Source of the DNA: Blastopirellula sediminis
GTDB taxonomy: Bacteria; Planctomycetota; Planctomycetia; Pirellulales; Pirellulaceae
Direction of reading: 5' to 3'
Length of the DNA stretch: 64,000 bases
Assembly: GCF_020966755.1 (NCBI RefSeq)
Contig: NZ_JAJKFT010000010.1
Coordinates: forward strand, 3,413,415-3,477,414
The notes beneath the pieces were generated by a model. The model made no database searches and was not told where the DNA came from. It was given only the letters and a program-made list of their open reading frames with translations. Below, in pieces: positions 46,959 to 54,825 of the stretch; position 1 is the stretch's first letter, and the number at the start of each line of letters is the position of its first letter. Position numbers and translations under genes: made by a program.

Positions 46959-47412
46959 AAAACCCTCTCTTCGGAGACGTTGGAACTGCTGGTGAGTTGG
47001 ATTGGCGTAGATGGTTGTTGATGAACCGTTTGTATTCGAGTTGGGAGGTTGCAAAGTTAAATAGGATCGCTCGACCGAAGCCGGTCGCCTTTAGGTAGTG
47101 TAGGACTTGCGCATCCTCAATTTCCGACAGTTTTTTGATCGCCTTCAGTTCGACAATGATCGAACCAAAGCAGACGAAATCGGCTTTATAGGGGGCGGAT
47201 AAGGAAAGCCCTTTGTAGAGGATCAGAATCGATTGTTCACGGACGTAGGGCACGTTTCGGTCGATGAATTCCCGTTCGAGCGCATCCTGGTAAACCCCCT
47301 CCAGGAATCCGCATCCGAGTAGGGAGTGAACTTCCATCGCCGCGCCGATGATCGCATAGGTTTGCGGATCGCGCTGGCTCGCCAGCTCGTTTCGACTTTT
47401 ATCTGCGTTCAT
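46957..47412 (-). CDS. GxxExxY protein (PDDEXK-superfamily nuclease-like)
   Basis: 151 residues from the ATG at 47410-47412 (MNADKSRNELASQRD). The G-C-G-F-L-E-G-V-Y motif names the family. YKADFVCFGSIIVELKAIKK carries D and E-L-K, the acid-x-E-x-K pattern of PDDEXK nucleases. Family members are often found next to repetitive DNA, but no function is established. The start lies inside a decamer repeat and overlaps the ATPase stop by one base (TGATG). Its stop codon is in another repeat copy, so both ends of the gene are set by repeats. An upstream in-frame extension is open to 48141 but overlaps the ATPase in another frame and is not counted. Confidence 0.85.
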   Translation of the reverse strand: MNADKSRNELASQRDPQTYAIIGAAMEVHSLLGCGFLEGVYQDALEREFIDRNVPYVREQSILILYKGLSLSAPYKADFVCFGSIIVELKAIKKLSEIEDAQVLHYLKATGFGRAILFNFATSQLEYKRFINNHLRQSNSPAVPTSPKRGF

Positions 47413-47432
47413 CAGCGCACCTCTGCGGTTAA
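47399..47432 (+). repeat. Triple-decamer repeat, copy 4, joining two genes
   Basis: Diverged copy with ATCAGCG and CTCTGCG in the second and third decamers. On the minus strand it encodes the ATPase C-terminus LTAEVR-stop and, overlapping by one base, the GxxExxY start MNADK. Confidence 0.85.
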
Positions 47433-48758
47433 CTTCTTGCCTCGCTTCCTCACCAACGCTTTTTCTGCCGCTTCGGCCGACGTTTGCGCTCTTTCCGCGT
47501 GGAGCGGACTGGACTCGCCGGCTGCTTTTTTTTTCTCGACCGCTGGCGGCGATTCGAGTGGACTGGACTCCAAACTTATTTTTTCGAGTTGGGCGAGGAT
47601 GGCGGCTCTTCGCCGCGGAGAATCGTCGAGTGGACTCTGCGGTGAAGTTTTTTCGTCGTCCGACGGCGATGGTTCGACTCGGTTGCCCGAGACTGCTTTC
47701 GTTGCGGGCGGATCGACTGGACTCGGCGGCGATTTTTTTTCGTTGGCGGCGAGCAACTCGGCGGTCGTCATGGTTTGGAAATACTGGTCGATCGGCGAGT
47801 TGTGGACTCGGCCGAAGTTTTTCGGTTCGGATGGATCGATCAGGCGATAACGCGATTCCGAGGATTGGCGATTCGGATCGGCCGGCGTGATGAAGGTAAT
47901 CTCGCCCCCGTCGATCAGGCCATCCCACGCAATGCGAAACTTGGCGCCGCTCATCCCGGACCATTCGCGGATGCGCAACTTGGTCGCATCGGCTGGCTTG
48001 ATCCGCTTGAGGACGGCTCGCACCTTTCGCTTGAGATGCTCTTCCAGCGACGCTGCCGCAAGTTCGGCGCTTTCCTGCTCGACCGACGCGCGATCGCGGA
48101 GCGTCACTTGATCGGCTCCTTCCTCGATGTCGACGCCCCACAATCCGCTCTGCCCGGCGTCATTGCCATGCGTCAGCCAGAGTCGCTGTCGATCGGTCCC
48201 CGGCGTAAACGCTTCGCGGCGATTCACCAAGAGCCATTGCCGCGCGACAGCGCCGCACGGAGCGCTCGCCAGATCGGACGTATCCATGGTGCGCGGCCGT
48301 AACTCTTTCCGCGTGCGGGCGCAAACGATCGGCGTCGCGCCAGCCGCCAGGCAACAGCGAACCAGGCTGCGGAGCTGGGCCGTTTCGGCTTTGGGAGTGG
48401 ACGCCGACGTTAAATCGGCCGCGTCGATCAGGACCACTTCCAATTGATGGCGCTCGATCCAATCGCTCAGCCGCCGCAGGTTCACCGGTTCGCCGGGGCT
48501 GATCAGATTGAACGCCCAGACGATCCGATCGAGCGACGGCGGATCAACGTCGGCCGCTGCGCTGCTGCGCCGGGCGGAATTGGCGACGACATCCTGCGTC
48601 TCTTCGCCGCCAACAAAGCCGACCTGAAAGGCTCGTTCGGCGGAGAACTGCCCCAGAAACTGACCTCCGCTCGCCAGCGCCGCGCAGAGATCGACGGCAA
48701 GCGACGTTTTCAAGCAGCGACTTGGCCCCAAAATCACCGCCGCTTGCCGCTGGCGCAA
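47412..48758 (-). CDS. RepA-like AAA ATPase, start codon displaced by a repeat insertion
   Basis: 448 residues from the first usable start, TTG at 48756-48758. ILGPSRCLKTSLAVDLCAAL is a Walker A-like loop (GPSRCLKTS) of the AAA_25/RepA group, VVLIDAADL the Walker B strand. A winged-helix-like part (KLRIREWSGMSGAKFRIAWD) follows, then a Ser/Pro-rich tail with repeated SPLE/SSPL units. The reading frame stays open upstream to 48941 (SLDPPELEPLESLTISQLL is visible just before the TTG) and enters the REP-like element, but contains no ATG or GTG. So the true 5' end was probably lost or shifted. Plasmid-type helicase or replication role by homology; not proven. Confidence 0.75.
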   Translation of the reverse strand: MRQRQAAVILGPSRCLKTSLAVDLCAALASGGQFLGQFSAERAFQVGFVGGEETQDVVANSARRSSAAADVDPPSLDRIVWAFNLISPGEPVNLRRLSDWIERHQLEVVLIDAADLTSASTPKAETAQLRSLVRCCLAAGATPIVCARTRKELRPRTMDTSDLASAPCGAVARQWLLVNRREAFTPGTDRQRLWLTHGNDAGQSGLWGVDIEEGADQVTLRDRASVEQESAELAAASLEEHLKRKVRAVLKRIKPADATKLRIREWSGMSGAKFRIAWDGLIDGGEITFITPADPNRQSSESRYRLIDPSEPKNFGRVHNSPIDQYFQTMTTAELLAANEKKSPPSPVDPPATKAVSGNRVEPSPSDDEKTSPQSPLDDSPRRRAAILAQLEKISLESSPLESPPAVEKKKAAGESSPLHAERAQTSAEAAEKALVRKRGKKLTAEVR

Positions 48759-48941
48759 CAGGCCGGAGAGTAGCCACTGCGGCGGCGTTTGCCGCGCGAG
48801 CAGTTGGGAAATCGTCAGCGACTCGAGCGGTTCCAGCTCAGGCGGATCGAGCGATTCGCCAACCGGAAACGTCTCACGTAGGCTGGGTCGAGACCCGGCT
48901 CTTGCGAGCGTAACGTGCTGCGCTGGGTCTCGACCTTCGAA

Positions 48942-49100
48942 TTACCCACATCTCAATAAGCAACGCTATCGTAGCGTTGCTTAACCGAAGACTCGGCTTG
49001 ACTTACGGTTTTCACGCCTTGTTGAGTCTCAACAGAGTCGGAATCGTGTAACTGATTGAGCTATTTGCGGTTCTGTCAATTGTTGTTGAGATGTGGGTAA
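48942..49100. repeat. MITE-like element, copy 1
   Basis: 159 bp with perfect 15-bp terminal inverted repeats TTACCCACATCTCAA / TTGAGATGTGGGTAA. An internal perfect hairpin (11-bp arms AAGCAACGCTA around TCG) lies at 48958-48982. No open frame. Confidence 0.88.
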
Positions 49101-49122
49101 GAGTGAGGTCTCGACCTTCGAA

Positions 49123-49281
49123 TTACCCACATCTCAATAAGCAACGCTATCGTAGCGTTGCTTAACCGAAGACTCGGCTTGACTTACGGTTTTCACGCCT
49201 TGTTGAGTCTCAACAGAGTCGGAATCGTGTAACTGATTGAGCTATTTGCGGTTCTGTCAATTGTTGTTGAGATGTGGGTAA
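49123..49281. repeat. MITE-like element, copy 2
   Basis: Appears identical to copy 1, 181 bp downstream, with the same terminal repeats and internal hairpin (49139-49163). The 22-bp spacer to copy 1 contains GGTCTCGACC. Confidence 0.88.
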
Positions 49282-49304
49282 GAGTGAGGTCTCGACCCAG
49301 CCTA

Positions 49305-49666
49305 CCAGGACTACAACTTTCGGTTGCGATTACGGACATTGCAATCTTCTCCCTTCGGTTGGCCGTCGGCGCGTACGGAGAGCGCCGCCGAAAACGGCTT
49401 CACCAAAAAACTACTCTGCCCTTGGCCGGATCCCCCGGCCAAACGCCCCACGTAATCAGAACCCGACGCATCCTGCCGACGCCGGTGGATGGAGAAAGGA
49501 CTTTGCCAATCGGAGGTAAAACTCCGGATGGGCGTGCCTGTACAAATTTATACTAAATATGGGGTGGTGAGTCAACCAGTTTTGGGGAGGTAAGGCGCCG
49601 GGCATTTCTGCTAGTCTGAATAGACATCTTCCGAACCCTCCCAAGTCCATTGTCAAAGGCCTCCCG
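49305..49666. other. Intergenic region without a recognisable gene
   Basis: 362 bp between the nested repeat and the rhodanese gene. It holds a small hairpin (CGGAG GTAAAA CTCCG near 49509) and an AT-rich stretch at about 49540-49560 (ATTTATACTAAAT) that could contain a promoter. Short frames on both strands look accidental. Confidence 0.45.
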
Positions 49667-50065
49667 ATGCGATCCGCCCCTTTCCTCTCCTTGTCGCTGC
49701 TGCTCGTGTTGGCGATTTCGACCTCGATCCATGCCGCGGAACCGACCCCGCATTCGTTGCCGGAGGTTCAAAAAACGCTCAAGGAAAAGAAGGGGATCTT
49801 GCTCGACGTGCGGGAGAAGCAAGAGTGGGACCGAGGTCACATCGACGGCGCCGTTCTGATGTCGATGAGCGTGCTGCAAGACGACGACGTGGCGGAGACG
49901 CTGAAGTCGCTGCCGAAGGACAAAGTGATCTATACGTATTGTGCGGTGGGACGTCGGGCGGCGTACTGCGCCACGCTGTTGGCCGAACAAGGCTATCAAG
50001 TGCAGCCGCTGAAGTTGGGCTACAAGGATTTGATTGGCGCCGGATTCCCGCAGGCGATGGAGTAG
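49667..50065 (+). CDS. Secreted rhodanese-domain protein
   Basis: 132 residues. The signal peptide is FLSLSLLLVLAISTSIHA/AE. The rhodanese fold is complete: LLDVREKQEWDRGHIDGAVL and the active-site loop with Cys92 in YTYCAVGRRAAY. Single-domain rhodaneses transfer sulfane sulfur; a periplasmic one may act in sulfide or cyanide handling or redox. The C-terminal LGYKDLIGAGFP is typical. The next gene starts 7 bp after the stop. Confidence 0.92.
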   Translation: MRSAPFLSLSLLLVLAISTSIHAAEPTPHSLPEVQKTLKEKKGILLDVREKQEWDRGHIDGAVLMSMSVLQDDDVAETLKSLPKDKVIYTYCAVGRRAAYCATLLAEQGYQVQPLKLGYKDLIGAGFPQAME

Positions 50066-50072
50066 CGGCGAA

Positions 50073-51020
50073 GTGCCGGATGATTTTCCTGAGTGGGCGG
50101 CCTACGCCAAGCCGAGCGTCACGCTAATCGGTCTGATTCTACTCTGGACGTGGGAGTCGTTTCATCCGCTGGTGGAGTATCGGCGTGGTCGCTGGTCGCA
50201 CGCCGCGCGGAACGTCGTCATCGCGCTGATCAACGCGGCGATGCTGGCGATCTTGTTCGGGACGATCACCGTGGCGGTCGTTCAGTGGGGCCAACTGCGA
50301 CAATGGGGACTGCTGCCTTGGCTGGCGGCGCCGCCGCTGTTGAGATTCGCGCTGGCGATCGTGCTGCTTGATTTCTGGATGTACGTGTGGCATCGGCTGA
50401 ACCACCGCGTCCCCCTGCTCTGGCGATCGCACCGGATGCATCACGCCGACTTTGCGATGGACGTGACGTCGGCGACGCGATTTCATCTGTTTGAGCAATT
50501 GGCGGCGGCGACGCTACGGCTCGGCGTGCTGTTACTGCTGGGGATTGGGCTGCTGGAGTTGCTCGTCTACGAGACGCTGGTCGTGGCGATCACGATGTTT
50601 CACCACGCGAACATTACGCTCGGTTGGCTCGATCGGCCGCTGCGGTGGCTGATCGTCACGCCGCGATTCCATCAGATTCATCACTCGCGCGAGCGGATCG
50701 AGACGAACTCGAATTACTCGGTTCTCTTCTCGGTTTGGGATCGGGTGTTCGGCTCTTATCAAATGCGCGGCGATGCGGAGCCGGTCGACTATGGGCTCGA
50801 CGAATTCGACGATGATCGTTGGCGGTCGCTCTTGGGGATGTTGCGGATGCCGTTCGCTGCGCTAGTCGGCGACGTCATCCCCGAACAGGATCATCCCAAT
50901 GGCGAACAGCGAAACGCCGATCGCGCCGGCGAGATAGCCGGCATGCAGTTTTTGGGTCAGGTCGGGAATGCCGAAGCTGACGCCGAACAGGACGACGGCC
51001 GCCGCGGTCCAGGCGAATAG
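50073..51020 (+). CDS. Fatty acid hydroxylase/sterol desaturase family membrane protein
   Basis: 315 residues from the GTG at 50073, with GGAG 11 bases upstream. Four membrane helices hold the diiron His motifs HRLNH, HRMHH and HQIHH. The enzyme family hydroxylates or desaturates lipids at the membrane. The last 50 residues after MPFAALVGDVIPEQ are polar, rich in Asp, Glu and Gly, and overlap 159 bp of the convergent kinase gene; they look like readthrough into antisense coding, not a family domain. So the stop may have been lost. Located next to the rhodanese gene. Confidence 0.85.
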   Translation: MPDDFPEWAAYAKPSVTLIGLILLWTWESFHPLVEYRRGRWSHAARNVVIALINAAMLAILFGTITVAVVQWGQLRQWGLLPWLAAPPLLRFALAIVLLDFWMYVWHRLNHRVPLLWRSHRMHHADFAMDVTSATRFHLFEQLAAATLRLGVLLLLGIGLLELLVYETLVVAITMFHHANITLGWLDRPLRWLIVTPRFHQIHHSRERIETNSNYSVLFSVWDRVFGSYQMRGDAEPVDYGLDEFDDDRWRSLLGMLRMPFAALVGDVIPEQDHPNGEQRNADRAGEIAGMQFLGQVGNAEADAEQDDGRRGPGE

Positions 51021-53780
51021 GCTAAGTCGCCATGAGCCGAAGAAGGCGGAGCCGAGCAGCACCAGCCCGGCGACGCCTGCCGCAAAGCTGGAGACGAACT
51101 TCGCCATATCGGCAGTGACCATCGGCAGCTCCAGCGTCTGGAAGGTTCGCTGGGTATCGAGGGCCGACGCCAGGTCGCCGCTGAACAGTTCATTCTGATG
51201 GAGCCAGAGGGTGCAGCCGGCCAGCAGTAACGCGCCGACAAGGATGCGGAGCGGCGCGCCGGTAACCAGGGCCAGCGGCATCGCCAGCAATCGCTGGGCC
51301 GAATTGATGGAGGAGGTCGGCTGGGGAGTGCGAGCCTCGCTCAGCAATTGCTTCATCCGGCTGCGGCGCAGGGCCGCCGCTTTCCGCGGATCGAGCGACG
51401 CGGCCTGATCAGGATCATACGCCGTTTCCCGCTGATGGATCGCTTCGTCGACCATCGCCTGAGCGGCACGGGCGGCGACCTCTTCCGCTTCGTCTTCCGA
51501 AATCCCTTCCGCTTGCAGGCGTTTCGCTTCGATCGCGGCCAAGTGACGACGCTCGCGAGCTTCTTTGGCGGCAAGAATGCGGCGATCGCAGAAGCGGATG
51601 ATTGGATCACGCCACGCGGCGAAGGTTCGATTCTTTTCGGAGTCGCCGGTGCGACTCGAAAAGTCGCGAGCATGGATCTTGGCCTGATAGCCGAAGAGTT
51701 CTTCAAACGCTTCTTCCCAATCGACGCCCGCATATTTGACGACGAAGGTGCGGAGCTCCGATTCGTCGAGGCCGCGGAGACGGAGCGACTTGAGCAGTTG
51801 TTCGATTTTTTCCCTCGCCAGCCGGCGTTGCTTGTGGAGGAGTCGATCGACCGTGAAGTAGTAGGCGGCCGCGACGGCGACCGCCAGCACGGCGCCTCCG
51901 GCGGCGGCCAGAAGTGTGCCGGTCGCCATCAGCAGCAGCGCCGCCAGCATCGCCCCTCCCAGGTATTTCACCCAATCGAGCAGCGACGAAGAGAAGAGAA
52001 ACTGACGCAGTTTGCGATAGAGAAAGTTGCCTGACAGGATGCCGGAGGTCGTGAGGTAAGCCAGCGGCGTGACGATCGCCATCGTGAGCGCGGCGACAAA
52101 TGCGCTTCCCATGCCGAAGAGGACGCCGCCGAGCATCACGGCGACCAGGATGCCGGCAAAAGCGAGTAGACAGGACTTTCGCAGCGGGCCGGCCGACGCG
52201 GCGTTGAACTGATTGACGCCGGCTTCCAGCATCTCGACATGTTGCTGTCCCGGCGAGAAGGAGCCGGTTGGTCCCATGCCAAGGTATTCTTCCAGCTTGC
52301 GAATCACTTCGGCCAGACTCGACGCCCGCTGGTCAGGATCTTTGGCGACCATCCGCATTGTGACGTCGGCCAACTGTTTCGGCACATGCTTGGCGACGGC
52401 GTCCGGACGGACGATCGGCTCTTCGAGATGCTTGGTAATGACCTCCAGCGCGGTGGCGCCGTCGAATGGCGGTCGCCCGGTCAGCAACGCGTAGAAGGTG
52501 CAGCCGAGTGAATATATATCGGCCCGATGATCGACGCTCGACGCGTCGCGGGCTTGTTCCGGCGGCATGTAGGCGGGCGTTCCCATCGACATGTTGGCGA
52601 CGGTCGTGCTGGCGCTCCGTTTCTTGAGAAGTTCTTGATCAACGTCGCCGCCGCGCGATTCTTCTTCGTCGGGAAGCTTGACCAGACCCAGGTCGGCGAC
52701 CTTCACCACGCCCTGGTTGTTGACCATCAAGTTGTCGGGCTTCACGTCGCGGTGGATGATGCCGCGCTGGTGGGCGAATTGCAGACCGCGGGCCGCTTGC
52801 AGGATGTAACCGACGGCGACGTCCCGATCGAGTCGGCCGGTCTCTTTCAGCACGGCGCCGAGCGATTGCCCGTCGACCAGTTCCATGCTGAAGAAGTGGA
52901 CTCCTTCATCTTCTCCCATGTCGTAGATCTGTACGATGTTGTGATGCGTCAGCTGAGCGGCGGCGTACGCTTCGCGGGTGAAACGCGAGATGAAAACCGG
53001 ATTGGAGGCCCACTTGGCCTGGATCGTTTTGACGGCGACTTCGCGATCGAGCGACTTTTGCCGCGCCAGATAAACGGCCCCCATGGCGCCTTTGCCCAAG
53101 ATGCGAATCAGCCGATAGCCGGCCAACGATTGGGGCATCGGTTGTTCGGCGGCCGATTCCTCTTCGTCCGCTTCTTCGGGCAAGACGGCGGCGGTGGCCA
53201 ACGTGACGACGGCGCCGTCAAGTTCGGTCGGACGATGGGGCAGCGTTTCCGAGAACTGTTGCGGCTCGACCGGGGCCGGAACGAAGTCGTCCGATTCTTC
53301 GGGCTCGTCATAGTTGGGACGGCCGAGGACCGGTTCGTCCTCCTCTTCCTCGTCCTCCTCCTCGCCAGGAGTGACGTGGGTGATCGACTCTTCGTCGTCC
53401 GATACGAGTGAGTATTCGTCGCCAGCGAAGGTTTGCAGCGCTTCGCTGTCGCTATCCGCCGCGTGTCCGTTTGTCGCGTGGAACGGCAGCGCGTCCTCCT
53501 CGTCATCGTCTAGTCGCGTCGCTACGGGAAGAGTCGCGGATGCGTCGATCGCCGTCACGTGAGTCGCGGGACGATTCCTCTTTTTCATCCCCAGCGACTC
53601 ACGCATCTCCTGGCGGATTTCTTTCAGCGTCTTGACGACCACTTCTTCGTCGGCGGCGTCATCGGAAGGAACGCCGACATAGAAGAGCTGCCGGCAACTG
53701 CGACATTGCGGGCGGTAATGTCCCATGGCGATATTCGTCACTTCCATCGACGATCGGCAATGAGGACATTTCAACCACAT
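50862..53780 (-). CDS. Ser/Thr protein kinase with N-terminal zinc ribbon and C-terminal membrane helices
   Basis: 972 residues. Residues 1-38 form a zinc ribbon (MWLKCPHC, then CRSCRQLFYVG), unusual for a bacterial kinase. An acidic, disordered region follows to about 215. The kinase domain (about 218-495) has GKGAMGAVYLARQ (P-loop), the VAIK-like EVAVKTIQ lysine, HRDVKPDNLMV and ADLGLVK (DFG replaced by DLG). The C-terminal half has at least six membrane helices in two groups with a soluble cytoplasmic part between (AVAARAAQAMVDEAI). It probably phosphorylates cytoplasmic proteins in response to the envelope. A double-FHA protein lies just upstream and is a candidate partner. Confidence 0.9.
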   Translation of the reverse strand: MWLKCPHCRSSMEVTNIAMGHYRPQCRSCRQLFYVGVPSDDAADEEVVVKTLKEIRQEMRESLGMKKRNRPATHVTAIDASATLPVATRLDDDEEDALPFHATNGHAADSDSEALQTFAGDEYSLVSDDEESITHVTPGEEEDEEEEDEPVLGRPNYDEPEESDDFVPAPVEPQQFSETLPHRPTELDGAVVTLATAAVLPEEADEEESAAEQPMPQSLAGYRLIRILGKGAMGAVYLARQKSLDREVAVKTIQAKWASNPVFISRFTREAYAAAQLTHHNIVQIYDMGEDEGVHFFSMELVDGQSLGAVLKETGRLDRDVAVGYILQAARGLQFAHQRGIIHRDVKPDNLMVNNQGVVKVADLGLVKLPDEEESRGGDVDQELLKKRSASTTVANMSMGTPAYMPPEQARDASSVDHRADIYSLGCTFYALLTGRPPFDGATALEVITKHLEEPIVRPDAVAKHVPKQLADVTMRMVAKDPDQRASSLAEVIRKLEEYLGMGPTGSFSPGQQHVEMLEAGVNQFNAASAGPLRKSCLLAFAGILVAVMLGGVLFGMGSAFVAALTMAIVTPLAYLTTSGILSGNFLYRKLRQFLFSSSLLDWVKYLGGAMLAALLLMATGTLLAAAGGAVLAVAVAAAYYFTVDRLLHKQRRLAREKIEQLLKSLRLRGLDESELRTFVVKYAGVDWEEAFEELFGYQAKIHARDFSSRTGDSEKNRTFAAWRDPIIRFCDRRILAAKEARERRHLAAIEAKRLQAEGISEDEAEEVAARAAQAMVDEAIHQRETAYDPDQAASLDPRKAAALRRSRMKQLLSEARTPQPTSSINSAQRLLAMPLALVTGAPLRILVGALLLAGCTLWLHQNELFSGDLASALDTQRTFQTLELPMVTADMAKFVSSFAAGVAGLVLLGSAFFGSWRLSLFAWTAAAVVLFGVSFGIPDLTQKLHAGYLAGAIGVSLFAIGMILFGDDVAD

Positions 53781-53902
53781 AGGTCATTCGCTAAAGACGA
53801 CGCGACGACAGCTTGCCCGCGGCTGGGAAAATAGGGACGCCTGCGTCGCCTAGAATAGTCGATGGGCATGAAGAAAGCGTGAAGCTCAGGCGTCGACTCG
53901 GA

Positions 53903-54676
53903 CTACGCGACCGTCAAAGAGAATCGCTGCTCGCCGCAGTGGAAGTAGCCGCCACGTCCAATATTCAGTTCTTTAATACGAAGCCAGATGCCGTTTAGCG
54001 ATTTGGCGTCGTCAATGATCCAACGCCCCTGCTTGTCTTGATAGATGCGGGCATGTTGTGGACTGACGGTCGGATCGTTCACCAGGATCGAACATTGCAC
54101 CGGATCGCTGCCGATCCAATGTTCCTTCTTGGTCAGCTTATGGCGTTTGCCGTTGCCATCGTAGTTAATTTCCTGCAAACAAGGAACGAGCTCATCCATT
54201 CCTTCCTGGGCTACGTCAAGTAGTTCTTTTTCCCCTTGGATCGTTGCGCCGATGTTTCCGTCGGCCCGCGGTGGGATTTGTCCAAAGCGTTTACCGCCGA
54301 TCATCATCACCTGATTCGGCTTGACGATGATCTGCGTTGCGCGGACGAAGGTGCCATTGGTCGAACCGAGGTCGCGCAGCACCCAATCAAAGCCGCCGGG
54401 GCGTTCGCGGCGCTGAATTTCTAGATGCCGACTGGAAATTTGGCTGTCGTGCGGGATGATAAGATCCCCTTCAGTTCGTCCGATGATGAACGAGGATTTT
54501 CGGATCCGAATTACATCTCCAGTTTCGGCGCCGTCGTCGTAAACGATCAACTTGGCCATCGGCGGACGGAGCGTGGGACGATAGCGGGCGACCTCCGAGC
54601 TGCGACCTTCGTCAATCAGGGCATCTTCTTCCCCGATGCCAAACAAGGTCGACTGTCCTGGATGTTTCGATGACAT
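53903..54676 (-). CDS. Protein with two FHA domains
   Basis: 257 residues. FHA domain 1 spans about 42-135: SFIIGRTEGDLIIPHDSQIS then SRHLEIQRR and DLGSTNGTFV. FHA domain 2 spans about 170-255: HWIGSDPVQCSILVNDPTVS then PQHARIYQD and SLNGIWLRI. FHA domains bind phosphothreonine peptides. Both have the conserved G-R/G-S, S-x-H/S-x-x-H and N-G turns. It is 122 bp upstream of the Ser/Thr kinase on the same strand, so it is likely a kinase readout or adaptor. No membrane segment. Confidence 0.93.
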   Translation of the reverse strand: MSSKHPGQSTLFGIGEEDALIDEGRSSEVARYRPTLRPPMAKLIVYDDGAETGDVIRIRKSSFIIGRTEGDLIIPHDSQISSRHLEIQRRERPGGFDWVLRDLGSTNGTFVRATQIIVKPNQVMMIGGKRFGQIPPRADGNIGATIQGEKELLDVAQEGMDELVPCLQEINYDGNGKRHKLTKKEHWIGSDPVQCSILVNDPTVSPQHARIYQDKQGRWIIDDAKSLNGIWLRIKELNIGRGGYFHCGEQRFSLTVA

Positions 54677-54825
54677 GTTCGCGCGTTTCAGGTGAAGCGA
54701 AGTTGAATTTTGGAAGACGACGTTTGGGCCTGAGGCGTCTATTTTAGTGACGAAAATCAGACGGGGATCGTTCGTTTATCCTCCGTTCATGGTAACTTCA
54801 TCATTTTGACACGTGCGACAGACCT

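Larger units (their letters stand above)
48879..49304. repeat. Nested repeat: REP-like element carrying two tandem 181-bp units
   Basis: Outer arms TAGGCTGGGTCGAGACC (48879-48895) and GGTCTCGACCCAGCCTA (49288-49304) are perfect 17-bp inverted repeats. Between them GGTCTCGACC occurs at 48926, 49107 and 49288, exactly 181 bp apart, and bounds two tandem copies. Confidence 0.9.

Noticed and set aside
46709..46960. 83-codon minus-strand frame starting MNRRFAQMNADKRYF
   Set aside because: It is built from copies of the decamer repeat and has no domain. It is more likely repeat sequence than a gene.
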